From Bradyrhizobium liaoningense (lineage in GTDB: Bacteria; Pseudomonadota; Alphaproteobacteria; Rhizobiales; Xanthobacteraceae), in the NCBI RefSeq assembly GCF_018130825.1, contig NZ_JAFCJS010000010.1, positions 62,001-126,000 on the forward strand: DNA of 64,000 nt, written 5' to 3'. Below are positions 26,168-35,605 of the stretch, piece after piece; within the stretch, counting starts at the first letter, position 1; every line of letters starts with the position of its first letter. The translations under genes and the position numbers were made by a program. The notes below the pieces were generated by a model. It saw only the letters and a list, made by a program, of their open reading frames with translations, searched no databases and was not told the DNA's origin.

Positions 26168-26308
26168 GTCGTCCCGGCGGAGGCCGGGACCCATAACCAC
26201 AGGGCGGAGTTTGGCGAGGACTGGCAGTCAAGGAATCAATCCGCGGTACTAATACCACCGCACACCGATAGTTCACGCGGTATGGGTCCCGGCCTTCGCC
26301 GGGACGAC
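26168..26308. repeat. Inverted repeat family B copy 2
   Basis: GTCGTCCCGGCGGAGGCCGG followed by GACCCATA forms the left element; TATGGGTCCCGGCCTTCGCC and GGGACGAC form the right. The 141-bp unit lies between the convergent DCC and amine oxidase genes. The 16-bp palindrome of copy 1 is absent here and the left hairpin has a short GGAGG loop. Confidence 0.85.
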
Positions 26309-26341
26309 GCTGGAGTATGACGCCGCAGCGACGGCGCCTAG

Positions 26342-27589
26342 TCAGGGCTTATCCTTTGCCACCAGTACTTCCTTCGCCGCCCGCTCGCCGCTGTCCCGCG
26401 CTCCATGTGCGGTCGTAAAAAACTCCGGCGACGTCGCTTCTCCGGCGAAGAACAACCGTTCGTCCACTGGCGCCGCCAGCACCGCGCGATCCCCAGCATG
26501 GCCGGGCAGCGCGTGCGAATAGGATCCTCGCGCGAAGGGATCGCGGGCCCAGCGCGATTCGTACAGCGGCTTCAGCTTGCTCCTGATATCGTTGCCGAGA
26601 AAACCCGCGATCTCGTCGATGCTGTGCGCGGAAATGGCGCCTTCGCCGGCATCTTCCAGTTCGCGGGCGAAGCTGCCGCCGAAAAAGCCTTCGATGCAGG
26701 GCTGGCCGAATGGGCGGATGTGGTAGGTGCCCATCTCCGTACGCATGGTGGCGCCGCGCAAATTGCCCTCCTTGGGGAAGGCCTCGGCATCGCCGAGCGC
26801 CAGCGTCACCTTGTCGTCGACGCCGAGCGGCAGGCCGGCGGCGGCATCGACCTTGGCCGGGAGCGGCGGCGAGAAGCGGATGGCTTCGTCCGCGATCAAA
26901 TTGGTCGGCACGGTGACGATCACCCTGCCGGCATCCAGCGTGCCCCGCGACGTCTCGATGCGGGTGCGTTTGCCCGCATGATCGATCAGCGTGACGTTGC
27001 AGTTCAGCGCCACCGGGCAGGGCGCGCCATAGGCCGCAACAAGCGCGCCATAGCCGCGGCGAACGCGCCAGTTGAGGCCCGTGTCCTCATAGGCGTCCCA
27101 GTCCAGCGTGGACATGTCCTTCAGCTCGCAGCCGTTGATATAGGTCGAGATCGCGTCGATCATCGGATTCCAGCGATTGCCCACCTCCAAACTCAGGCTC
27201 GCGGGCTCGTCCTTGCCTTTTTGCGCGGCCTGCCACAGGCGTTCATAGAACGCGTCCATCGCGCGCATGAAATCGTCGCGCTCGCTTTGCGGAAACGCAT
27301 TGCCGTAGGCGCGCTCGCGCCAGGGCGGCAGGTCCTTGTTGAGCTCGAAACCGAGCTGCTTTGCGATTGTAGCGAAAGAGTTCTTGTCGGCCGAATGCAG
27401 CCAGCCGCAGCCGACGTCGAACGTCACCTCGGGCGAGGCCTGCACGGTCCAGGCCCGGCCGCCGAGCCTGTTACGCGCCTCCAGCACGATCACGGAGAGG
27501 CCGGAGCCCGCCAGCGCATGCGCTGCGCCAAGGCCGGCGGCACCGGCGCCAATGATCGCGACGTCCACGGAGGAGGGCAGGGAGGTCAT
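26342..27589 (-). CDS. FAD-dependent amine oxidase
   Basis: A 415-residue flavoprotein of the monoamine oxidase/polyamine oxidase superfamily. The N-terminal FAD motif is VAIIGAGAAGLGAAHAL (GxGxxG), the second FAD motif LEARNRLGGRAWT, and near the end LFFAGEATSPEFFTTAHGA carries the C-terminal FAD contact. It would oxidise a primary or secondary amine to imine with H2O2 release; the substrate is unclear. No signal peptide is seen. It stands alone, convergent with the DCC gene. Confidence 0.9.
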   Translation of the reverse strand: MTSLPSSVDVAIIGAGAAGLGAAHALAGSGLSVIVLEARNRLGGRAWTVQASPEVTFDVGCGWLHSADKNSFATIAKQLGFELNKDLPPWRERAYGNAFPQSERDDFMRAMDAFYERLWQAAQKGKDEPASLSLEVGNRWNPMIDAISTYINGCELKDMSTLDWDAYEDTGLNWRVRRGYGALVAAYGAPCPVALNCNVTLIDHAGKRTRIETSRGTLDAGRVIVTVPTNLIADEAIRFSPPLPAKVDAAAGLPLGVDDKVTLALGDAEAFPKEGNLRGATMRTEMGTYHIRPFGQPCIEGFFGGSFARELEDAGEGAISAHSIDEIAGFLGNDIRSKLKPLYESRWARDPFARGSYSHALPGHAGDRAVLAAPVDERLFFAGEATSPEFFTTAHGARDSGERAAKEVLVAKDKP

Positions 27590-27710
27590 GAGCGGGCTCT
27601 AGCACGTTCGCCGGAGAGCCAGAAGCCACCGCGCGCATAGCCGTCATCACCCGCCCTTGCGCGCGATAGCGCTTCGGAGCAGTTGGTCCAATATTCCAGG
27701 AACGGGTTTT

Positions 27711-27788
27711 GTAGGGTGGGCAAAGGCGCTCTTGCGCCGTGCCCACCATTGTCGCGTGGTGGGCACGCTTGCGCTTTGCCCACCCTAC
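27711..27788. repeat. Inverted repeat family E copy 1
   Basis: GTAGGGTGGGCAAAGGCG at the left and CGCTTTGCCCACCCTAC at the right, with an inner pair CCGTGCCCACCA/TGGTGGGCACG, make a 78-bp cruciform-capable unit. It lies 20 bases downstream of the typA stop. Copy 2 is at 48319-48435. Confidence 0.85.
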
Positions 27789-27808
27789 GGCACCGAGACG
27801 CGGCGGCC

Positions 27809-29635
<1,827 letters not shown>

Positions 29636-29858
29636 GGGTGAGCTTCTTTGCGGTCGGACAATGGGTTAAGCGCGATCTCGCCGGTCAGACCGGGACCTCT
29701 TCACGGACAACGCTGGAAACGTGGAAAACGGGGCCTGTTTCGCCCAAAAAGGAAACCCGGCCATATCAGACCGGGCAGCCTACGCGTTTGCGGCGCAATA
29801 TATGCAAAAACCGCCAAAAAACAATGCGTTCTTTGCCAGTTGGTTGACTGAATTTTGT

Positions 29859-29872
29859 CCGGGAATTCCCGG
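29859..29872. repeat. 14-bp perfect palindrome after the small membrane protein gene
   Basis: CCGGGAATTCCCGG, three bases beyond the stop codon of the 93-residue protein (minus strand), followed on that strand by ACAAAATTC. It may be a weak terminator hairpin closing the Lgt-like/radical SAM operon. The region 29640-29858 between it and typA has no gene. Confidence 0.6.
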
Positions 29873-29875
29873 GGC

Positions 29876-30157
29876 TTAGGGCTGGGTTCCGGGATGGGTG
29901 GGGGCCTTCCGCCCCTTGATCGCCGCCCAGATCAGGACGACGCCCCCGATGCCGACGGTCAGCCCCAGGAAGACCAGCGGTGCGATGTCGGAATCGATCT
30001 TGCCGCCGTCGATCACCGAGGCCCCGCCGAACAGCAGCGCACAGAGGCCCGGCAGCAGCAGGACGATCCCCGCGACCACCATGAGCGCAGTCAGGCAACC
30101 GTTGCGCGGTGGTGGGGTGACCGGAGGAGGCGGGGGTGGCGTCTCGACGTTGCTCAT
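29876..30157 (-). CDS. Small two-helix membrane protein, GCLTA motif (paralogue 2)
   Basis: A 93-residue protein of unknown family: a proline-rich N-terminus (residues 5-18), then RNGCLTALMVVAGIVLLLPG beginning the first membrane helix (about 21-44), and a second helix (about 62-84) ending in a basic tail. It is clearly a paralogue of the adjacent 85-residue protein: both share Gly-Cys-Leu-Thr-Ala, then A-G, L-L, and P-G-L-C. Two cysteines are conserved, one at the membrane edge and one inside helix 1. The Cys is preceded by Arg-x-Gly, not by a lipobox. It is the last gene of the Lgt-like/radical SAM operon, 12 bases after its paralogue. Confidence 0.75.
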   Translation of the reverse strand: MSNVETPPPPPPVTPPPRNGCLTALMVVAGIVLLLPGLCALLFGGASVIDGGKIDSDIAPLVFLGLTVGIGGVVLIWAAIKGRKAPTHPGTQP

Positions 30158-30169
30158 GAGGATGCGACG

Positions 30170-30427
30170 CTACTGTCGGGGTTTAGGTGGGGTCGCCACG
30201 CGGATGAAGAGGAAGATCGCAATTCCGATCAGGACCAATCCAATCGGGACAAATGCGTCGGCTTGGCCGGCGAATGCCAGGAAGCACAGGCCGGGGAAAA
30301 GCAGCGCCACGCCGGCGATCACCATGAAAGCGGTCAGGCAACCGCTGCGTCGTGGCGGAGCCATCGCAGACGCGTCCTCCTGAGGCGGCGGCTCCGGCGT
30401 CGGCGGAGGCGCGCCGGTGTCGCTCAT
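30170..30427 (-). CDS. Small two-helix membrane protein, GCLTA motif (paralogue 1)
   Basis: An 85-residue protein with a Pro/Glu-rich cytoplasmic N-terminus (1-26), RRSGCLTAFMVIAGVALLFP opening helix 1 (about 29-50) and a second helix (about 59-77) that ends in a short basic tail. I recognise no known family. Its start overlaps the radical SAM stop by four bases (ATGA-type coupling), so it is translated with that enzyme. The pair with the 93-residue protein, the conserved two cysteines and the coupling make it a candidate partner or substrate of the enzymes upstream. Confidence 0.75.
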   Translation of the reverse strand: MSDTGAPPPTPEPPPQEDASAMAPPRRSGCLTAFMVIAGVALLFPGLCFLAFAGQADAFVPIGLVLIGIAIFLFIRVATPPKPRQ

Positions 30428-31869
30428 CTCGGCACCTCCTCGCCTTGGCGTGCCTCGCGATAGGTCTGACCAGCCAGATCAGCGCGGATGCCGTCGATCT
30501 TTCCGTTCCGGTAGAACAGATTGTAGGTGTCGAACGGAATGATCGCGCCCTGCTCGGTCACGAAATGGATGCAGCTTCGCTTGACGTTGCCGACGCAGAA
30601 ATTGAAGCGGTCGAGGAATTGCACGATGGTGACGCGGAAGACGTTCTCGTAGGAGAGCCCTTCCGGCACCTGGAAGCTCGGCAGGCAGCACAGCAATTCG
30701 CAGACCCGCTCGCTTGTGTTCAATGGCCCTGACGACAGCGAGAACAGATCGACGAATTTTTCCCGCAGCATCGGATATTTTTCCGGGCTAATGGTGTTGG
30801 GCATCACCGCAACCAGCTGCTCCTGCGGGATCAGCGAGGTCAGCGGCAGCACCTTCTCGCCGTTGCGCAGGCCATAGCCGATCGAGATGCTTTCGGGGTT
30901 GCAGGGCAGCGGGACCATGTCCTTGTCGCCGAACACGCCGGTCTCGACGACGTGCTTGCGAATCTCCGACAGCATGATGCGGTCGGTATTCTTGTCGAAG
31001 TTCTCGTTGCGGCCGGCGTCCTGCACCGGCTGCAAGGTGACGCCGCGAACGCACTTCCAGGTCAATGCATGGCGCACGATGTCGCCGATCTCGGCATCGT
31101 TGACGCCGCGCTTGATGGTCGCGACCAGCGTGGTCGAGATGCCAAAATGCTCGAGATTTTCCAATGCCTGCTGGCGAATCTTTCGAAGGTCCGCGCCGCG
31201 CAGATTGATCAGCGCATCGCGCTGAAGCGAATCGAACTGGAGATAGACCTCCAGCCCCCGCCTGTTCTCGGCGAGCCGCGCCACGAAATCCTTTTCGCGG
31301 GCGATGCGCAGGCCGTTGGTGTTGATCATGACGTGGCGGATCGGGCGGGCGCGCACGGCGTCCAGGATCTCGAAGAAATCCGGATGCAGCGTCGGCTCGC
31401 CGCCGGAAATCTGCACGAGATCGGGCTCGCCTTCGCTCGCGACCAGCGCGTCGAGCATCCTCTCCACCGTCGCGAGCGGCGTGAGTTTCGTTCGTGCGGG
31501 TGAAGATTCGGCGAAGCAGACCGGGCAGGTGAGATTGCAATGCTCGGTGATCTCGATCAGCGCCAGGCAGGAGTGCTGCTCGTGGTCGGCGCAGAGGCCG
31601 CAATCATAGGGACAGCCGAATTCGGTGCGATGCTGGAATTGCAGCGGCCGGTCGCCCGGCTTGATGAAATCCTTGCACAGGCGCCAATAGGCGGCATCCG
31701 TCGACACCAGCGTCGACTGAACGCCATGCTCCTTGCACCGCTTTTCGTACCAGACCTCGTTGCCCTGGATCTGGATCTTGGTCGGCACCAGCTTCAGGCA
31801 GGTCTCGCAGAGGGATTGGGTCTGGCCCCAGAAGATGTAGGGACGCGACTTACGCAACGGCGCGTTCAT
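30424..31869 (-). CDS. Radical SAM protein of the Tes/COG1964 type
   Basis: A 481-residue radical S-adenosylmethionine enzyme. The core cluster motif is C111-x3-C115-x2-C118 (CNLTCPVC), followed by SGGEPT (155-160). It is unusually cysteine-rich: a C21-x2-C24 pair with C45 and C65, a second C86-x3-C90-x2-C93 set before the core, and C-terminal C323, C390, C394, C395, C425 and C433, enough for extra Fe-S clusters. This order resembles the MJ0619/tetraether-lipid-synthase group, which joins lipid tails or adds methylene groups; that link is a recollection of family features, not a search. It overlaps the Lgt-like gene by 20 bases and the small membrane protein by four. Confidence 0.8.
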   Translation of the reverse strand: MNAPLRKSRPYIFWGQTQSLCETCLKLVPTKIQIQGNEVWYEKRCKEHGVQSTLVSTDAAYWRLCKDFIKPGDRPLQFQHRTEFGCPYDCGLCADHEQHSCLALIEITEHCNLTCPVCFAESSPARTKLTPLATVERMLDALVASEGEPDLVQISGGEPTLHPDFFEILDAVRARPIRHVMINTNGLRIAREKDFVARLAENRRGLEVYLQFDSLQRDALINLRGADLRKIRQQALENLEHFGISTTLVATIKRGVNDAEIGDIVRHALTWKCVRGVTLQPVQDAGRNENFDKNTDRIMLSEIRKHVVETGVFGDKDMVPLPCNPESISIGYGLRNGEKVLPLTSLIPQEQLVAVMPNTISPEKYPMLREKFVDLFSLSSGPLNTSERVCELLCCLPSFQVPEGLSYENVFRVTIVQFLDRFNFCVGNVKRSCIHFVTEQGAIIPFDTYNLFYRNGKIDGIRADLAGQTYREARQGEEVPR

Positions 31870-32566
31870 GCACGGATCTCGCTTTGGGCGCCGTCGCCAG
31901 CATGAATGCGGCGTAGAGCAGGATGGACAGCGACAGCAGGTGAAACAGCGTGAAAGGTCCGATCAGAGTGCCATAGGGCTTGAGGAATTCCCACAGGAAG
32001 CGTTGTGCTCCATAACAGGCGAGAACCAGGTAGAATCCATTGGTGATCGCGAACGCATTCCGGTTCAACACGGCCAGCACATAGCCAAGCGCAAACAAGC
32101 CCATCGCCGCGCTCTCGTAGAGCTGCACGGGGTGGCGGAGAACGCCGTCGCCGAAATCATGGCCGAAGGGCAGCGCCGTCGGCGTGCCATAGGTGAAATC
32201 GTCGAGGCCCGCGAAGTAGCAGCCGAGCCGGCCGATCGCGATGCCGAGGGCCAGCGGCAGCGCAAAGCGCGCGCCGGTTCGTAACCTGATCCCCGCGGAC
32301 CATTTGTAGAGCTCGATCGCCACGATGCCGCCGGCCAGCGCGCCCTCGACCGAGCGCGCAATGCCGCTCTGACCCGACAGCCACAGATTGGCGGACCCGA
32401 ACAGATAGGCGCCAACGCCGGCGCCGAACACCAGCGCGGCGATGTAGGGCAGCTCGAAGGATTGCGCCGGAAACTGCAGGCCCCGTCGCGACAGCCAGGA
32501 GAGCGCGGCCGCCGCCGCCAGCCATGCCGCAATGTCGAAGATCGTGTGAAGGAGTGCCCCGCTCAT
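31850..32566 (-). CDS. Divergent Lgt-like (prolipoprotein diacylglyceryl transferase family) membrane protein
   Basis: A 238-residue protein with about seven membrane spans. The family region is recognisable at residues 108-151: GIAIGRLGCYFAGLDDFTYG and then GVLRHPVQLYES. In true Lgt the first block reads G-R-x-G-N-F-x-N; here the Asn residues are Cys and Ala, and I do not find the essential H-G-G segment (the equivalent region reads VEGALAGGIVA). It is therefore probably not the housekeeping lipoprotein enzyme but a paralogue acting on another acceptor or lipid. It is the first gene of a four-gene operon, overlapping the radical SAM gene by 20 bases. A start at 32566 fits the first helix. 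Confidence 0.8.
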   Translation of the reverse strand: MSGALLHTIFDIAAWLAAAAALSWLSRRGLQFPAQSFELPYIAALVFGAGVGAYLFGSANLWLSGQSGIARSVEGALAGGIVAIELYKWSAGIRLRTGARFALPLALGIAIGRLGCYFAGLDDFTYGTPTALPFGHDFGDGVLRHPVQLYESAAMGLFALGYVLAVLNRNAFAITNGFYLVLACYGAQRFLWEFLKPYGTLIGPFTLFHLLSLSILLYAAFMLATAPKARSVHERAVA

Positions 32567-32629
32567 GCGGGTATACTAGCGCAGGTCGAAGCGGAGCCAA
32601 TAGCACACCGCGAGGGGGGAGCAGTGTCG

Positions 32630-33394
32630 CTACTCCGCCTCCCGCTCCTCCGTCGGATACACTCCGCGCAGCACCTCCTCGAAATGCATCTTCACGGCGT
32701 CATTGCACAGGCAGGCGCGCAGCTTCAGGCCGTCGCGGTTGCGGACCAGGATCGATCCGCGCCGCGTATCCAGCACGCCTTCGGCCTTGAACGACTGCAG
32801 CACGCGGCTCGCATAGCTGCGCCCGACCCCGAGCAGCGTCGCGAGCTGCTCATGCGTCAGCGGCACGCTGCTCGCGTCGCCGGTTCGCTCCATCGCCGCC
32901 AATATCCATTTCGCCGTGCGCTGCTCGATGGAGTGGATGGCGTTGCAGGCGGTGGACTGAAAGATCTGCGCCAGCATGCAGTCGGCGTAGCGGACGAAAA
33001 TGTTGCGCAGCGACGCCGAGCGCAGCTTGGCTGCCTCGAGCTTGGCGACATGAATGCGCGCAAACGGACCGGCGAATTTCACGCAGATGCGGGTATAGGC
33101 CGGCAGGAATCCTTCACTGACGATGCCGCCCACCGCGCCCTCGCGGCCGACCAGAATGGTCTCGACGTCGCGGCCGTCCTCATTGGGCACCAGAAAGGTC
33201 GCAAGCGCCGGTCCGCAGGGGAAGTGGACGACCTGCACGTCGTCGCCGGGATTGTAGAGCAACTGGTTCGCGGCGGTATCTTCGACGGTCACGTATGGCG
33301 CGAGCAGCGCATAGTCCGCCTGGCTCAAGCGCCGCAGCAGATTGTTGGCCGGCCGGCTCTCGACCTCGCTGGTCTTGTCGATTCGCGCATCCAT
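32630..33394 (-). CDS. Crp/Fnr family transcriptional regulator
   Basis: A 254-residue regulator: an N-terminal cyclic-nucleotide-binding-like beta barrel (about 20-140), a dimerisation helix and a C-terminal winged helix with the HTH_CRP sequence LTHEQLATLLGVGRSYASRV. No FNR-type N-terminal cysteine set is present, and I cannot assign a cAMP-binding phosphate cassette. ATG at 33394 chosen behind AGGGGA; further in-frame starts exist upstream. It ends 64 bases short of the Lgt-like operon on the same strand and is divergent from the response regulator. Targets are unknown; CRP-like sites occur at 8686-8731. Confidence 0.88.
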   Translation of the reverse strand: MDARIDKTSEVESRPANNLLRRLSQADYALLAPYVTVEDTAANQLLYNPGDDVQVVHFPCGPALATFLVPNEDGRDVETILVGREGAVGGIVSEGFLPAYTRICVKFAGPFARIHVAKLEAAKLRSASLRNIFVRYADCMLAQIFQSTACNAIHSIEQRTAKWILAAMERTGDASSVPLTHEQLATLLGVGRSYASRVLQSFKAEGVLDTRRGSILVRNRDGLKLRACLCNDAVKMHFEEVLRGVYPTEEREAE

Positions 33395-33575
33395 CGTGAA
33401 TCCCCTGTCCTCCTCCCACATTAGCGAGTTCCGTCCATTCCCTGTGTGCACAAGTGGACAGACGGGAGAACTGCGATGTGGTGGGTTTCGTTCCGGGAAC
33501 CCTCCGATGCGCTGGGCGCAGGCATCGTGTCGCGGCAGTCCTGATCCGAAAAAACCTCACGCAGAAGCTGTGATC

Positions 33576-33959
33576 ATGGCACCCGCATTCTCCAATGGCT
33601 CAGGCCGCCCCACTGACGTTCTGATCGTCGAGGACGATCCGATCATTGCGATCGATTTCGAGGATCGTCTCGTCGGATTCGGTGTGACCAGCGTGCGGAC
33701 CGTCGGCTCGGTGACGCAGGCGCTTGAGGCAATCGCAAAGCGTGCTCCCGACTTTGCGCTGCTCGATGTCGAGCTGATCCGCGAGACGAGCTTTGCGATC
33801 GCCGAGCGGCTGGCTGCGCTCAAGATCCCCTTCGTCTTCGTCACCGGCTACGGTGCCGACGCGCGGATACCGCCCGAGTTGGCTGGCCAGCCGCGCTTGC
33901 AGAAGCCGTGCTCGAGCGACGCGCTGGAAGCAGCGCTTCAGGTAGGTGCCGTGGAATAG
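33576..33959 (+). CDS. Single-domain response regulator (receiver only)
   Basis: A 127-residue CheY-like protein with no output domain. Acidic pocket E19/D20/D21 (IVEDDP), phosphoacceptor Asp64 in ALLDVEL, switch Thr90 in FVTGYG and Lys110 in LQKPCSS are all in place, so it should be phosphorylatable. It most resembles the stand-alone receivers that act with HWE-type kinases in Bradyrhizobium. No kinase is adjacent. Start ATG at 33576; a GTG two codons upstream is possible. It converges with the PhoD gene, leaving three bases between stops. Confidence 0.88.
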   Translation: MAPAFSNGSGRPTDVLIVEDDPIIAIDFEDRLVGFGVTSVRTVGSVTQALEAIAKRAPDFALLDVELIRETSFAIAERLAALKIPFVFVTGYGADARIPPELAGQPRLQKPCSSDALEAALQVGAVE

Positions 33960-33962
33960 CGA

Positions 33963-35504
33963 TCAGGCCTGCCTGGGATCGAGCGTAGTCGACCACAGTG
34001 CGACGTCGGCGCGGTCGCGCAAGGTCACCGTCATCTGGCCCGAGGCGCCGTCGATCTTGACGTGACCGAAGAACTGCATGCCCGCCGACGGCGGCAGGTT
34101 CTGATTGTCCTTGCCCGGCGCCTTGACGAAGCGCACCTCGGGTCCAAACGTGTTGTCGAGCGCGTTGGGCCCGAAAGTGCCGGCGTGCAGCGGGCCCGAG
34201 ACGAATTCCCAGAACGGCTCGAACTCCTGGAATTGCGCCTTGTTCGGATCGTAATAATGCGCGGCGGCGTAGTGCACGTCCGCCGTCAGCCACACCGTGT
34301 TGCTGATCGGCGCCATCTTGATGAAACGGAGGATGTCGGCGATCTCGAACTCGCGGCCACGCACCGGGCCGTCGCCCTGCGCAATGGCTTCCGAGCCGCC
34401 CTTCGGTGTGTCCGAGACGATCAGGCTGATCGGCATGTCCGATGCGATCACCTTCCATGTCGCGCGCGAATTCAAAAGGCCGCGCTTGAGCCAGGCGATC
34501 TGATCCGGGCCGAGGAAGTAACTCGCCGGGCCGTAGGCGGTCTCGAGATTGGCGCCGTTCGGGCCCCGATAGCTGCGCTCGTCGAGCACGAACACGTCGA
34601 GATGCGGGCCGTAGGAGATCTGGCGATAGACGCGGCCGGGCTCGGTGATGCTTTCCCGCATCGGGTACATCTCGTGGAAGGCGCGCCCGGCGCGGGCCGC
34701 GAGCAGCTCGATGTCGCGGACCTTGTAGGCGGCCGGCAGCTCTTTCGACAGCGACCAGTTGTTGGTCACCTCATGGTCGTCCCACTGCACGAAGATCGGC
34801 ACCTCGGCATTGAAGGCGCGGAGATTGTCGTCGGTGAGATTGTATTTGTGCGCGGCGCGGTACTCGTCCAGCGTCTCGGCGACCTTGGCCTTTTCGGGAA
34901 TCGTGACGTTCTTCCAGATCTTGCCGTCGGCGAGTTTTACTTCGGATGCAATGGGCCCGTCGGCGTAGATCGTGTCGCCGGAATGCAGGAAGAAATCCGG
35001 ACGGTGCTTGCGCATCGCGGAGAAGGTGAACATGCCGCTGTCGTCAGGATTGATGCCCCAGCCCTGGCCTGCGACATCGCCGCCCCAGACGAAGCTGACG
35101 TCGCGGCGGTCGGCCGGCGCGGTGCGGAAGCGGCCGGTCACCGGCTCGCCCTCGATCGCGGCATGGGAGAGATCGCGGAAGCGGACGCGGTAGAAGATGT
35201 CCTGTCCGCCCGGCAGGTTCTCGATCAGCATCTTTGCGGTGAAGTCGCTCTCGGGCAGCGCCGCGATCGGCGGCAGCGCGCGGGCGTCCTTGAAAGATTC
35301 GGTCGTCGCCACCTCGACCAGCATCTGCGCTGGACGGTCGGCACGCGCCCACACCACGCCGCCGTCGATGGTGACGTCGCCCGACTGCACACCGTGGGTG
35401 ACTGCCGGCCGGTCGGCCGCGCGCGACAGATAGGGCATCGCGACGGCGCCGAGCGCGCCGGCGCCGGTGGTGAGGAAGCGGCGGCGGGAGAATTTGATGT
35501 TCAT
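33963..35504 (-). CDS. PhoD-like alkaline phosphatase, Tat-exported
   Basis: A 513-residue secreted phosphodiesterase/alkaline phosphatase. It begins MNIKFSRRRFLTTGAGALGA, a twin-arginine signal (S-R-R-R-F-L), followed by the PhoD N-terminal domain and the metal-dependent catalytic domain with FFLHSGDTIYADG, VQWDDHEVTNNW and WLTADVHYAAAHYY, which supply the metal-binding Asp, Asn and His residues. The family uses Ca2+ and Fe3+ and releases phosphate from organic esters in the periplasm. I see no Pho box upstream. Length is as expected. Confidence 0.93.
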   Translation of the reverse strand: MNIKFSRRRFLTTGAGALGAVAMPYLSRAADRPAVTHGVQSGDVTIDGGVVWARADRPAQMLVEVATTESFKDARALPPIAALPESDFTAKMLIENLPGGQDIFYRVRFRDLSHAAIEGEPVTGRFRTAPADRRDVSFVWGGDVAGQGWGINPDDSGMFTFSAMRKHRPDFFLHSGDTIYADGPIASEVKLADGKIWKNVTIPEKAKVAETLDEYRAAHKYNLTDDNLRAFNAEVPIFVQWDDHEVTNNWSLSKELPAAYKVRDIELLAARAGRAFHEMYPMRESITEPGRVYRQISYGPHLDVFVLDERSYRGPNGANLETAYGPASYFLGPDQIAWLKRGLLNSRATWKVIASDMPISLIVSDTPKGGSEAIAQGDGPVRGREFEIADILRFIKMAPISNTVWLTADVHYAAAHYYDPNKAQFQEFEPFWEFVSGPLHAGTFGPNALDNTFGPEVRFVKAPGKDNQNLPPSAGMQFFGHVKIDGASGQMTVTLRDRADVALWSTTLDPRQA

Positions 35505-35605
35505 GGGACAGCCCGGATATCGCGTGCGACGGCCGCGAGGCGGCCGCCGGTCAAGTCAGACGCTATATTGAGACAATGTGACGCAGCAATAACGCGGGCA
35601 AGCTT

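Noticed and set aside
30170..30427. Small GCLTA protein as a lipoprotein with the Cys as the acylation site
   Set aside because: The residues before Cys (Arg-Ser-Gly) do not fit a lipobox and the Cys is at the start of, not after, the first hydrophobic segment.
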